Both the position numbers and the translations under genes were made by a program. Shown piece after piece: positions 30,250 through 38,278 of a stretch of 64,000 nt of DNA (position 1 is its first letter; every line of letters starts with the position of its first letter). The notes below the pieces were generated by a model that was not told where the DNA came from, made no database searches, and saw only the letters and a list, made by a program, of their open reading frames with translations. The stretch spans positions 1 to 64,000 of the forward strand of contig NQWY01033936.1 in the NCBI GenBank assembly GCA_019425655.1, given 5' to 3'. Source of the stretch: Rhizophagus prolifer (lineage: Eukaryota > Glomeromycota > Glomeromycetes > Glomerales > Glomeraceae).

Positions 30250-30816
30250 ATGATTATGGCAAAGCAATTTTTTCAGTCTTGGCTTCCTTCTCCAGAGAAA
30301 GTTTCAAATATGAAATTTTTAAGGATTTTTGGGAAAAAAACCCTTAATCCTGTGCTTTGGTATGTCAACCGTAAATCAATTACAAGAGCCGTTTTTGTAG
30401 GAACATTTTTCGGTTTACTGCCTATTCCATTTCATAGCGTCTTTATTGTGATGGCAGTATTGCTATTTGAAGTGAATTTGCCTATTAGCCTAATGCTTGC
30501 TTGGCTCAGTAATCCTCTCACCTTAGTTCCCATTTTATATACTGGATTCTGGTTTGGTTCACATATTTATCATGTACATATGATCAATAAAAAGATGCTT
30601 TTAGGTGTACTGCATCAAATTTCTAGGTGGATTACTCACTTTGGTCATGGGCATATAGATTTCAGTCTAGCCAAAATTTTAATGTCAGGGCTTGTAGTTG
30701 AAGCATTTGTATTTGCAATCATACTTTATATAGTGACTGAAGTTTTTTGGCGTTGGATGGTCATTCGAAATTGGAAAAGTCGATCTGGTTATAAAAAACA
30801 AGAAGATGTCCTTTAA
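30250..30816 (+). CDS. DUF2062 membrane protein
   Basis: 188 residues, function unknown. The DUF2062 core is visible: RAVFVGTFFGLLPIPFHSVF, then LLFEVNLPISLMLAWLSNPLTLVPILY, and a last helix near 155-175. Such proteins sit in the inner membrane and occur near polysaccharide or envelope genes, without proven activity. The start could be ATG at 30250 or 30256 (MAKQFFQSW); neither has a clear SD. The last codons overlap the terminator of the convergent gene, and the TAA lies in its loop. Confidence 0.85.
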   Translation: MIMAKQFFQSWLPSPEKVSNMKFLRIFGKKTLNPVLWYVNRKSITRAVFVGTFFGLLPIPFHSVFIVMAVLLFEVNLPISLMLAWLSNPLTLVPILYTGFWFGSHIYHVHMINKKMLLGVLHQISRWITHFGHGHIDFSLAKILMSGLVVEAFVFAIILYIVTEVFWRWMVIRNWKSRSGYKKQEDVL

Positions 30817-30831
30817 GAACCCATCTTCTTG
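30791..30831 (-). terminator. Terminator of the phosphorylase-like gene, embedded in the DUF2062 gene end
   Basis: Perfect 10-bp stem CAAGAAGATG / CATCTTCTTG (30799-30808, 30822-30831) with a 13-base loop holding the DUF2062 TAA stop. The T6 run exists only on the minus strand, so it acts for the gene at 30847-31719. Confidence 0.85.
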
Positions 30832-30846
30832 CATATAGTTAAATTG

Positions 30847-31719
30847 TTATTTTGCTAGTTTAGATTTCATATATTCTTCTGCCACATTAAGCACATAGTC
30901 TTGGCAAGCCTCTCCAGTACCTGGGTCATATGCGCCATTATTGGTAATATTATTAGATAAAATTCGAATTCCTAAGAAAGGAACATTAAACTGACTTGCA
31001 ATTTGTGCAACTGATGCTGCTTCCATTTCCTCAACAGAGGTACTATAACGTTGATGGAAAAATTGAATGCGATCCAATTCATTATTCCAAACATCTGCTG
31101 ATCCAATCGTTCCTTCAACTACTTGACCTTTGTCATAACGAACTTTATGGGCCGCCATTAATAACTCTTTATCGCCTTCAAATTTGCGAATTGCAATCGG
31201 TTCGGGATCAGACTCATCGGTTGGTAAAACATCAAATGCTTCAACCCAAGTGAGTGAATTTGATCCAGCTCCTAATGGTTGTTTAGGAGTTTTAAATGCA
31301 CCAATATTAGTTGCGTACTTTCCTAAAACAATATCGTAAACATGTAGATCTGGGTCATGTCCACCTGATGTCCCCTGATTAATAATTGCTATCGGCTTAT
31401 AACGCTCGATGGCTAAAGCTGTTGCAGCAGCAGAGTTACTCATACCCATACGTGTTTTGGATATAATCATTGGATAACCATTGTGTGTTCCTTTCCAAAA
31501 GGTCCATCCACCAACATTTTCAACAGTTACATTCTGTAATTTAGCTGCCATCTGTTGCGATTCTACAGGTAGAGCACCTTGAATAATAATCGGCTGTAGT
31601 TTCTGTTTCTGCTCTTCAACTGTCGATGTTTGTGAAACAGTTGAGTTGTCATCATTACATCCCATTAAAAATACCGCACTACATAAACTGATGACGCCCA
31701 AAGTATATTTAAATTGCAT
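30847..31719 (-). CDS. Nucleoside phosphorylase/nucleosidase-like lipoprotein
   Basis: 290 residues. The N-terminus is a lipoprotein signal with lipobox FLMGC (Cys near 21). The rest is the PNP/UDP phosphorylase fold as in MTA/SAH nucleosidases: NQGTSGGHDPDLHVYDIVLG (phosphate/ribose loop) and VEEMEAASVAQIA with the Met-Glu ribose site, then FLGIRILSNN. Members of this group act on nucleosides outside the cytoplasm; here the periplasm is inferred from the lipobox. The exact substrate is unknown. It is a single gene with its own terminator. Confidence 0.85.
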   Translation of the reverse strand: MQFKYTLGVISLCSAVFLMGCNDDNSTVSQTSTVEEQKQKLQPIIIQGALPVESQQMAAKLQNVTVENVGGWTFWKGTHNGYPMIISKTRMGMSNSAAATALAIERYKPIAIINQGTSGGHDPDLHVYDIVLGKYATNIGAFKTPKQPLGAGSNSLTWVEAFDVLPTDESDPEPIAIRKFEGDKELLMAAHKVRYDKGQVVEGTIGSADVWNNELDRIQFFHQRYSTSVEEMEAASVAQIASQFNVPFLGIRILSNNITNNGAYDPGTGEACQDYVLNVAEEYMKSKLAK

Positions 31720-31828
31720 TTTTCACCTATTTCTTTTTAAAAGCATAAACTAGCAATCTACATGCCAATTTCAAGATTAGCTTTGTTATTTAGATTCAGT
31801 AATTTAAATTTTACTTTTAACCAACCAA

Positions 31829-31853
31829 TAAAAAACCCGACTTAAAGTCGGGT
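31829..31853 (-). terminator. Terminator after apbC/mrp
   Basis: ACCCGACT / AGTCGGGT stem (31835-31842, 31846-31853), 3-base loop, T6 on the minus strand (31830-31835). It lies about 9 bases past the stop. Confidence 0.92.
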
Positions 31854-31861
31854 CGGATGAA

Positions 31862-33091
31862 TCAAAAGATCCGCTTATCATCACGTGTGCGTTGAGGGAT
31901 TTTCTCAATCTGTTGCCAGACTGCTTTAGCAATCTCAATATAACTATCAGCTGCATCATCCATTGCAACAACACTCGGCTTACCTTCATCAGCATGCTCA
32001 CGTATTTGAGCATTTAAAGGTAAACGACCTAATAATGGAATATGGTATTGTTCGGAAAGCTTATCACCGCCACCAATACCAAAAATTTGTTCTTCGTGCC
32101 CACAGTTAGAGCAAATATGAGTCGACATGTTCTCGACGACACCTAATACTGGTATACCAACTTTATTAAACAACTCAATTCCTTTGGTGGCATCCAATAA
32201 AGCAACATTTTGCGGAGTCGTCACAATAATTGAGCCAGTTACAGGAATACGCTGTGCAAGTGTGAGTTGAATATCACCTGTACCCGGCGGCATATCAATC
32301 ATCAATACATCTAAATCTGGCCAAAGTGTTTGATTAAACAATTGCATTAGAGCACCTGTTGCCTTCGGTCCACGCCATGCGACAGGTGTATTGTTATCAC
32401 CAGTAAGATGTCCAATAGAAAGTACAGCCATACCGTATGCATCTAAAGGTACAAAATTTTCACTTTCAATAAGAGGTGTTTTGCCAGCATTACCTAACAT
32501 GGTTGGAATACTTGGGCCATAGATATCGGCATCTAATACCCCAACCTTGAGTCCCATTTTTTGTAAGGCAAGCGCTAAATTGACCGTAGTGGTCGATTTA
32601 CCAACCCCACCTTTACCAGATGAAACCAAAATAACGTTCTTAATTCGAGGATGAGCTGGAACATCTCTTTGTTGAGGCGCGGCTTTTTGAATAGGTGGAT
32701 TGTTTGGATCAGGTTCAGATTTAGTTGAAGCATCAACTACTGGTGGTAAGTTCGAATTTTCTTTCGATCCTTTAGATGAACAACCTTGACCTGCGCTTTC
32801 TTGTGCTGGGCGCTTTTGCTGAACTACGTGCAAATTAAGTTCTTCAATACCACACTTTTCTAAGGCATCTGCTAATTCATCATGAATTTGCTGCAGATGC
32901 TCTTTTTCATCAGGAAATGTATTAATGGTGAGTTGTAGAACTCGACCTTGCACCTGAAGCTGACTGATGCGCTCTTTTAAGGCATCGTTGGAATGGGGTA
33001 GCAAATAATTTTGGAGTACGGTTTGGATTTCATCTTCTTTCACTTCTTGTGCGGGTGAAAAAACAGACTTTAATGAAGAAAGCCAAGACAT
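31862..33091 (-). CDS. apbC: Iron-sulfur cluster carrier ATPase ApbC/Mrp
   Basis: A P-loop NTPase that binds and delivers Fe-S clusters. Residues 1-100 form the MIP18/DUF59-like domain. A low-complexity linker follows. The deviant Walker A VSSGKGGVGKSTT lies near 155, then DADIYGPSIP, DMPPGTGDIQL (Walker B) and ENMSTHICSNCGHEE, whose CxxC bridges the dimer cluster. At 409 residues it is slightly long because of the linker (CSSKGSKENSN). Fe-S rich complex I is encoded in the same window, though not adjacent. Confidence 0.93.
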   Translation of the reverse strand: MSWLSSLKSVFSPAQEVKEDEIQTVLQNYLLPHSNDALKERISQLQVQGRVLQLTINTFPDEKEHLQQIHDELADALEKCGIEELNLHVVQQKRPAQESAGQGCSSKGSKENSNLPPVVDASTKSEPDPNNPPIQKAAPQQRDVPAHPRIKNVILVSSGKGGVGKSTTTVNLALALQKMGLKVGVLDADIYGPSIPTMLGNAGKTPLIESENFVPLDAYGMAVLSIGHLTGDNNTPVAWRGPKATGALMQLFNQTLWPDLDVLMIDMPPGTGDIQLTLAQRIPVTGSIIVTTPQNVALLDATKGIELFNKVGIPVLGVVENMSTHICSNCGHEEQIFGIGGGDKLSEQYHIPLLGRLPLNAQIREHADEGKPSVVAMDDAADSYIEIAKAVWQQIEKIPQRTRDDKRIF

Positions 33092-33237
33092 ATTGTTTAC
33101 TCCAAAAACAGATCATTACAGCTTATTGGAGCTAGTGTAACAGTATTGGTCCGTACTCGCTCAACTCGAAATGAATAATTGCTAATTTTAAAGCCTCAAT
33201 ATTTGAGTGAGCAGCACGGATTTTAGTTTAAATCAGC

Positions 33238-33738
33238 TTATTCAGCAGAATCGTGATTTTTTAACTTATTCAGTTTATCAGTTGCTGTTTTCTTCAATTC
33301 ATCAAACTTTGCAGTTGCCTGCGTTTTCAATTCATCAAGTTTTGATGCAGCTTCTTCCTTCAATTCTGCGGCTTTGGCTTTAGCATCATCAAGCTTATGG
33401 GCCGCTTCAGTACGTAAGTGATCAAACTTATCTTGCAGACTATGCTGAGCATCATCAAGTTTGCCTTTCAAATCAGTGGCTTTATCTTCAACAGCATCTT
33501 TTGCAGAAGCCTGTTTTTCTTTTACATTGTCCTTCAAATCATCCAAGGCTTTTTCACCTTGTGCTTTTGCATCTGCTGCCTTTGACTTTAATTCATCTAC
33601 TTTATCTTCAACAGCATCTTTTGCAGCGGCCTGTTTCTCTTTAACATTTTCCTTTAGGTCGTCCAAAGCTTTCTCACCCTTTACTTTTGCATCTGCCGCT
33701 TTTGCCTTTAATTCATCTAATTTATTTTCAGTAGTCAT
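33238..33738 (-). CDS. LEA-like hydrophilic repeat protein
   Basis: 166 residues, almost wholly Lys, Ala, Asp, Glu, Leu and Gln, with no Cys or Trp. Repeats such as ADAKxxGEKALDDLKxNVKEK and AKDAVEDK recur with a 40-residue period, then shorter 11-residue-like units (AEELKEEAASKLDELK-type). This is the composition of LEA/hydrophilin proteins that are disordered in water and helical when drying. A stress-protective role is inferred. The ATG at 33738 has a GAGG SD; the ATG at 33753 adds five residues and overlaps that SD. No signal peptide. Confidence 0.8.
   Translation of the reverse strand: MTTENKLDELKAKAADAKVKGEKALDDLKENVKEKQAAAKDAVEDKVDELKSKAADAKAQGEKALDDLKDNVKEKQASAKDAVEDKATDLKGKLDDAQHSLQDKFDHLRTEAAHKLDDAKAKAAELKEEAASKLDELKTQATAKFDELKKTATDKLNKLKNHDSAE
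33481..33720. repeat. 120-base tandem repeat inside the LEA-like gene
   Basis: The stretches 33481-33600 and 33601-33720 are near copies; the first 26 bases of each are identical. The period is 120 bases, 40 codons. It could gain or lose units by slippage without breaking the frame. Confidence 0.85.
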
Positions 33739-33940
33739 CGTTGTTATCCTCATCGTTAATTAAAAAAATTACCTGAAGTAAGTTAATAGTTATACATCGT
33801 TATGACTTATTTTCTGACCGTAACTGCAATTTGAAACAAAGACAATACAGGAAGATTCAAATATTTTTTGATTTGTTTATCTTTTCTAAAGAGAAATAAC
33901 TTTTAACTTAAAATATGTTTTGCTTCCCCTTGCTTGTAGC

Positions 33941-33959
33941 CAAAGATTATTAATCTTTG
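33941..33959. repeat. 19-base palindrome upstream of metG
   Basis: CAAAGATTA-T-TAATCTTTG, perfect arms around one central base, about 130 bases before the metG start in a 347-base divergent region (33739-34085). The shape fits a dimeric repressor site better than an RNA hairpin. The rest of this region shows no other clear element. Confidence 0.5.
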
Positions 33960-34085
33960 CTTATCCAACTACTCAAGCTTAGCTCTTGTCTTGCACTCGC
34001 CCCCCTTATGAAGCAATCCTTCTCATGCTTTGTTTTTCTTCACTCATCAGTTAAAATCTTCCACCTTATAAATACGAATGAGAGA

Positions 34086-36161
34086 ATGAGATCCGTGCGT
34101 AAAATTTTAGTCACTAATGCCCTCCCTTATGCGAATGGTCCAATTCATATGGGTCATTTACTCGGTTACATCCAGGCAGATATCTGGGTTCGTGCCATGC
34201 GGGCAATGGGTCATGATGTGACTTATGTGTGTGCGGACGATGCTCATGGTACAGCGATTATGCTACGTGCCGAAGCGAATGGTATTAGCCCAGAAGAGCA
34301 AATTGCGAATGTTCAAAAAGAACACATTCGTGATTTTGACGGTTTTGGCGTTCATTTCGATCATTACGATTCAACACATAGCGATGCAAACAAAGCACGC
34401 TCAACAGATATCTACATTAAAAACCGTGAAGCTGGAAATATTGCAGTTCGCCCTGTAACTCAATTATTTGACCCAGAAAAAGGGATGTTCTTATCTGACC
34501 GTTTCATTAAAGGCACATGCCCGAAATGTAAGTCAGAAGATCAATACGGCGACTCATGTGAAGTATGTGGTACAACTTATAATGCAACAGAGTTACTTAA
34601 CCCGCGTTCAACTTTAAGTGGTGCAACACCAGTTGAAAAATCATCAGACCATTATTTCTTCAAACTTCCAAACTTCTCTGAATATTTACAAAAATGGACG
34701 CGTGATGAAGGTCGCTTACCACTTTCAATTGCGAACAAGTTAGATGAGTGGTTTGAAGCTGGTTTAGCAGACTGGGATATTTCTCGTGATGCACCATATT
34801 TTGGTTTTGAAATTCCAGACGCACCAAATAAATATTTCTATGTGTGGGTAGATGCCCCAATTGGTTATATGTCTAGTTTTGAAAACTACATCAAAACTAA
34901 ACGCCCAGATTTAAACTTTGATGATTTCTGGAAAAAAGACAGCCAAAACGATGTTTATCATTTTATTGGTAAAGATATTGTTTATTTCCATGCTTTGTTC
35001 TGGCCTGCAATGCTTGAAGGCGCGAACTATCGCACCCCAACAGGCTTGTTTGTAAATGGTTTCTTGACTGTAAATGGACAAAAAATGTCTAAGTCACGCG
35101 GTACTTTCATTAAGGCCGAGACGTATTTACAGCATTTAAACCCAGAGTATTTACGTTACTACTTCGCTTCTAAACTTTCAGATAAAGTTGAAGATTCTGA
35201 CTTGAACCTTGATGACTTTGTTCAAAAAGTAAACTCAGATTTAGTCGGTAAAGTCGTCAATATTGCTAGCCGCTGTGCAAAATTCGTCAATAGTAGCTTT
35301 AACAATACGTTATCTGCTGAATGTGCAGAATCTGAGTTAGTACAAAGCTTTATTGATGCAGGCGATTCAATTGCTAAAGCATATGAAGCACGTGAATTCT
35401 CTACGGCGATCCGTGAAATTATGGCGCTTGCTGACCGTGCAAACCAATATATTGATGAGAAAAAACCTTGGGCACTTGCTAAACAAGAAGGTCAAGAGCA
35501 ACAAGTTCTTGATGTATGTTCTGTGGGTATCAACTTATTCCGTCAACTCGCGGTGTACTTGGCTCCAGTTCTTCCAACTTTGGCAAAGCAAGTTCAAGAC
35601 TTCTTAAAACTTGAAAGCTTCGATTTCGAGTCACGCAAACAAATTCTTGTAAGTCATGACATTGCACAGTTCCAGCCATTGATGCAACGTGTTGATCCAA
35701 AAGCTGTTGCGGCAATGGTCGATGCTTCTAAAGAGTCTTTAGGTACTCCTGCTCCAGAAGCAACTAAAGCAACGGCGAAAAAGGACAAAGCGGCAGAGAA
35801 AAAAGCTGCCCCTACTCCAGCAGTGGGTGAAGCTGAAATTATCGGTATCGAAGACTTCTTAAAAGTTGACTTGCGTGTTGCTCAGGTTGTTGAAGCAGGT
35901 ACAGTTGAAGGTTCAGATAAGTTACTTCAACTGACGTTAGACGTTGGTGAAGCTGAACCACGTAACGTATTTAGTGGCATTCGTAGCCAATATGCACCAG
36001 AAGATTTAAAAGGTAAATTGGTTGTCATGGTGGCTAACCTTGCACCACGTAAAATGCGTTTTGGTATTTCAAACGGAATGGTACTTGCTGCTGGAAATGG
36101 TGAAGGTATTTTCATTATTTCACCAGATAGCGGTGCAAAACCTGGCGATAAAGTTTCTTAA
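34086..36161 (+). CDS. metG: Methionyl-tRNA synthetase
   Basis: Charges tRNA-Met with methionine. Starting at ATG 34086 ([10 protein letters not shown]) the protein has 691 residues; GTG at 34095 (MRKILVT) is an equally plausible start. The longer reading from 33957 lacks homology. The HIGH variant HMGH is at residues 21-24, zinc ligands [17 protein letters not shown] near 145, KMSKS near 333-337, an anticodon-binding helical domain, an Ala/Lys linker ([12 protein letters not shown]), and a C-terminal tRNA-binding domain ([16 protein letters not shown]) used for dimerising. A terminator follows at once. Confidence 0.96.
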   Translation: MRSVRKILVTNALPYANGPIHMGHLLGYIQADIWVRAMRAMGHDVTYVCADDAHGTAIMLRAEANGISPEEQIANVQKEHIRDFDGFGVHFDHYDSTHSDANKARSTDIYIKNREAGNIAVRPVTQLFDPEKGMFLSDRFIKGTCPKCKSEDQYGDSCEVCGTTYNATELLNPRSTLSGATPVEKSSDHYFFKLPNFSEYLQKWTRDEGRLPLSIANKLDEWFEAGLADWDISRDAPYFGFEIPDAPNKYFYVWVDAPIGYMSSFENYIKTKRPDLNFDDFWKKDSQNDVYHFIGKDIVYFHALFWPAMLEGANYRTPTGLFVNGFLTVNGQKMSKSRGTFIKAETYLQHLNPEYLRYYFASKLSDKVEDSDLNLDDFVQKVNSDLVGKVVNIASRCAKFVNSSFNNTLSAECAESELVQSFIDAGDSIAKAYEAREFSTAIREIMALADRANQYIDEKKPWALAKQEGQEQQVLDVCSVGINLFRQLAVYLAPVLPTLAKQVQDFLKLESFDFESRKQILVSHDIAQFQPLMQRVDPKAVAAMVDASKESLGTPAPEATKATAKKDKAAEKKAAPTPAVGEAEIIGIEDFLKVDLRVAQVVEAGTVEGSDKLLQLTLDVGEAEPRNVFSGIRSQYAPEDLKGKLVVMVANLAPRKMRFGISNGMVLAAGNGEGIFIISPDSGAKPGDKVS

Positions 36162-36172
36162 TTTGCCTTAAT

Positions 36173-36202
36173 AAAAAAGCTCCCTAACTTGGGAGCTTTT
36201 TT
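36173..36202 (+). terminator. Terminator after metG
   Basis: AAAAAAGCTCCC / GGGAGCTTTTTT (36173-36184, 36191-36202) with a 6-base loop. T-runs on both outer sides make it usable for the convergent EF-hand gene as well. Confidence 0.93.
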
Positions 36203-36242
36203 AACTATAAATTTTCTAGAAACATCTATAAGAAGATTTAAA

Positions 36243-36578
36243 TTATGTCCATGGCCGCCCTTCACAAGGGTTACTAAATAAAACGTGTATATTCCCCAAC
36301 TCTTCATTTGTTAAATAGCCATTCTTATTTTCATCTAAATAATGAAATAGTTCTGTTTGCTTATTCTCTCCCTGAAAACGCTTATCCGTAGGCCAGTTAT
36401 ACGGGTAGAAATCTTGGACACGTTCAAATTCTTTTAAGCTGTACATTCCATCATGATTTAAATCATATTTTTCCTGAAAAAGCTTCCAATCCAAGGATGC
36501 AGGCTCACATGCACTTACTACATTTAACATACAGTAAGTGATGCAAGCTGTGAGTAACTTAATAGTTGGATTGCTCAT
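36243..36578 (-). CDS. Small exported EF-hand protein
   Basis: 111 residues. The N-terminus (MSNPTIKLLTACITYCMLNVVSAC) is a signal sequence, possibly lipoprotein-like at VSAC. Two EF-hand loops are visible with canonical spacing: DLNHDGMYSLKE and DENKNGYLTNEE, so two Ca2+ sites are likely. The C-terminus is NPCEGRPWT. The start codon lies inside the end of the upstream lipoprotein gene (20-base overlap) and has no SD of its own, so translation is probably coupled. The function is unknown; calcium sensing or binding outside the cytoplasm is inferred. Confidence 0.75.
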   Translation of the reverse strand: MSNPTIKLLTACITYCMLNVVSACEPASLDWKLFQEKYDLNHDGMYSLKEFERVQDFYPYNWPTDKRFQGENKQTELFHYLDENKNGYLTNEELGNIHVLFSNPCEGRPWT

Positions 36579-36747
36579 GATTATTGGCTTGTAAATCGGA
36601 AATCTTGTAATCTTTTTCATGAACAGGTGTACCAACAATGCTCATGGTCCGCTCATTTGCTGGTTGTGGCTTACTCATTGTTTTCATCTCACACCCTGTA
36701 GTTAAGATGAGAAAAACTACAGAAATGCTCACCATTAGTTTTTTCAT
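36559..36747 (-). CDS. Small lipoprotein
   Basis: 62 residues: MKKLMVSISVVFLILTTGC with lipobox LTTGC, so a mature chain of about 44 residues, Lys/Asn/Gln-rich, without Cys. A GAGG SD lies 8 bases upstream. It overlaps the EF-hand gene by 20 bases on the same strand, suggesting the two are made together. No known family recognised. Confidence 0.7.
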   Translation of the reverse strand: MKKLMVSISVVFLILTTGCEMKTMSKPQPANERTMSIVGTPVHEKDYKISDLQANNHEQSNY

Positions 36748-36844
36748 AACGTGATCCTCATTTCTTTTTGTTTTATTTATTAAGTTACCACTTTTTAAAT
36801 ATTTAAGTATAAAAAAAGATATTTCAATTTGTATATATTTTACT

Positions 36845-36878
36845 CAAAAATAAAGCCAGACTTTAAATAGCTGGCTTT
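36845..36878 (-). terminator. Terminator after the RhtB-like gene
   Basis: AAAGCCAG / CTGGCTTT (36852-36859, 36871-36878), 11-base loop, A-rich flank giving ATTTTT on the minus strand. A T6 run also follows on the plus strand. Confidence 0.8.
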
Positions 36879-36909
36879 GTATTTTTTAGATATTTTAATT
36901 AAAGACTTA

Positions 36910-37533
36910 TCATTTGAAGAAAATTAACTTTAAACCCAATAAACTCACAATGCTTCCAGCCACTCGGTCAACGCCAGTTTTTGCTTTTAAGTACATTGTT
37001 CTAGGCTTCTCTGAAGAGAGCAGCATTGCAACACATGAATACCACCCTGCATCAATCATAAAACAAATCACTGGCAATGCAATGTAGTAGTAATTTGGAA
37101 TTTCTTTTGGCAATAAAGCAGTAAATACACTCGCTAGAACGACTGCAATTTTCGGGTTGCTTAACTGGGTAATCAGGCCATAACGATATGCCTGTTTATA
37201 GGTCATTTTTGATTTGCCATCATTTTCCATGGCAATTGGTTCTTTAGCGTGTTTAATAATTTTAAAAGCCAGCCAAAGCAAATACAGCCCACCACCAATT
37301 TTTAAGATTAAATAAGCAGAAGGCACTGCTAATAAAACTGCCTGCAACCCCATAACAGCTAGAAAACCAAAAAGAGCTGCGCCTGTACCTGTACCTAAAG
37401 CTGTAAACAAACCATGTTTACGTGATTTAGAAATTGAATTTTGTGCTACATAAATAAAGCTCGGCCCAGGGCTTATTGCTCCAAGCATCAATGCCATCGC
37501 AATTGAAAAAAGAGGAATAAGGGACTCAAACAT
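36910..37533 (-). CDS. LysE/RhtB-family exporter
   Basis: 207 residues, about six membrane segments. GAISPGPSFIYVAQNSISKSRKHG is the N-terminal family motif, and QLSNPKIAVVLASVFTALLP the central NPK segment. It probably exports an amino acid; the substrate is unknown. It is divergent from the tetR gene, with the tetR operator in the 180-base gap, so the regulator may affect it too. Confidence 0.88.
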   Translation of the reverse strand: MFESLIPLFSIAMALMLGAISPGPSFIYVAQNSISKSRKHGLFTALGTGTGAALFGFLAVMGLQAVLLAVPSAYLILKIGGGLYLLWLAFKIIKHAKEPIAMENDGKSKMTYKQAYRYGLITQLSNPKIAVVLASVFTALLPKEIPNYYYIALPVICFMIDAGWYSCVAMLLSSEKPRTMYLKAKTGVDRVAGSIVSLLGLKLIFFK

Positions 37534-37657
37534 TGTATTGACCTAGCATCATGCAATTGCGCGGTATTCTAACAGCTTTTTATGACACATATAAAAACGG
37601 AAAACATATAAATGATGAAAATTGAATTTTCATGTTTTTTACAATTTATATCTTCAC

Positions 37658-37677
37658 AACGGACAAAAATGTCCGTT
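37658..37677. promoter_or_regulatory. TetR-type operator palindrome
   Basis: AACGGACA-AAAA-TGTCCGTT: perfect 8-base arms around 4 bases, 36 bases before the tetR start and 124 bases from the divergent exporter start. A weak plus-strand promoter (TTGAAT at 37622, TTTATA at 37645, 17-base spacing) would start transcription at its left edge. Size and place fit autorepression by the TetR protein. Confidence 0.8.
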
Positions 37678-37713
37678 AAATATATCGGTCTTTAGAACTC
37701 CCAAATCAATGAC

Positions 37714-38277
37714 ATGAGTAAACGTCAAAAAATTGCTGCCCATAATCGGGATGAATTACTCAATGCAGCCGAAGAATGTTTTCGTATTCATGGCATTAAT
37801 GTGCCCTTGCAAGTTGTGATTGACCATGCAGGTGTAGGCAGAGCAACTTTTTACCGTAACTTTTGTGACCGCAAGGCTTTAATTAGCGCACTTTTAGAAC
37901 GTGCGATTACACAGCTAGAGCAAAAAGCAGCTCATTTTCAACAATTCGAAGATGGTTTATTTCGTTTAATTGAAGGACATATTGCACAACTTCCTAAGCT
38001 TGCAATTTTGCAAGATTTTTGGAGAGTGATTGATCGACAAGATCCAATTATGTTAAAAATTTATGAACGGCGAAATAATGCACTTAAACCACTGATTGAA
38101 AATGCCATAGAACAAAAACTGTGTCGAGCTGATCTCACTGCCAATGACTATGCAATGGTCACTGCAATGTTAGGTTCTTCATTTCAAGGACATGAGCCAG
38201 AAGAACAGACTCGCTTAGCAAAACGAGCAATTGAATTACTATTTAATGGTATTCAAATACAAAAATTCGAGGGATAG
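37714..38277 (+). CDS. TetR-family repressor of the efflux genes
   Basis: 187 residues. The N-terminal helix-turn-helix is clear: AAHNRDELLNAAEECF, then VPLQVVIDHAGVGRATFYRNFCDRKAL. The C-terminal ligand domain is all-helical and not diagnostic. It begins the plus-strand unit tetR-MFS-HlyD; the stop at 38277 is followed 1 base later by the ATG of the MFS gene, whose GAGGGA SD lies in the tetR end. Autorepression through the palindrome upstream and control of the pump are inferred. Confidence 0.9.
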   Translation: MSKRQKIAAHNRDELLNAAEECFRIHGINVPLQVVIDHAGVGRATFYRNFCDRKALISALLERAITQLEQKAAHFQQFEDGLFRLIEGHIAQLPKLAILQDFWRVIDRQDPIMLKIYERRNNALKPLIENAIEQKLCRADLTANDYAMVTAMLGSSFQGHEPEEQTRLAKRAIELLFNGIQIQKFEG

Positions 38278-38278
38278 A

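Noticed and set aside
33481-33720. Possible CRISPR or satellite array
   Set aside because: The repeat is only two 120-base copies in frame within a coding gene, with no spacers.
33957-34085. 43-residue N-terminal extension of MetG
   Set aside because: It begins at a non-ATG codon inside a palindrome and has no relation to MetG; the start at 34086 or 34095 fits the family.
36243-36747. Toxin-antitoxin pair (two small overlapping genes)
   Set aside because: The first has a lipobox and the second a signal sequence with EF-hands; neither resembles a toxin or antitoxin.
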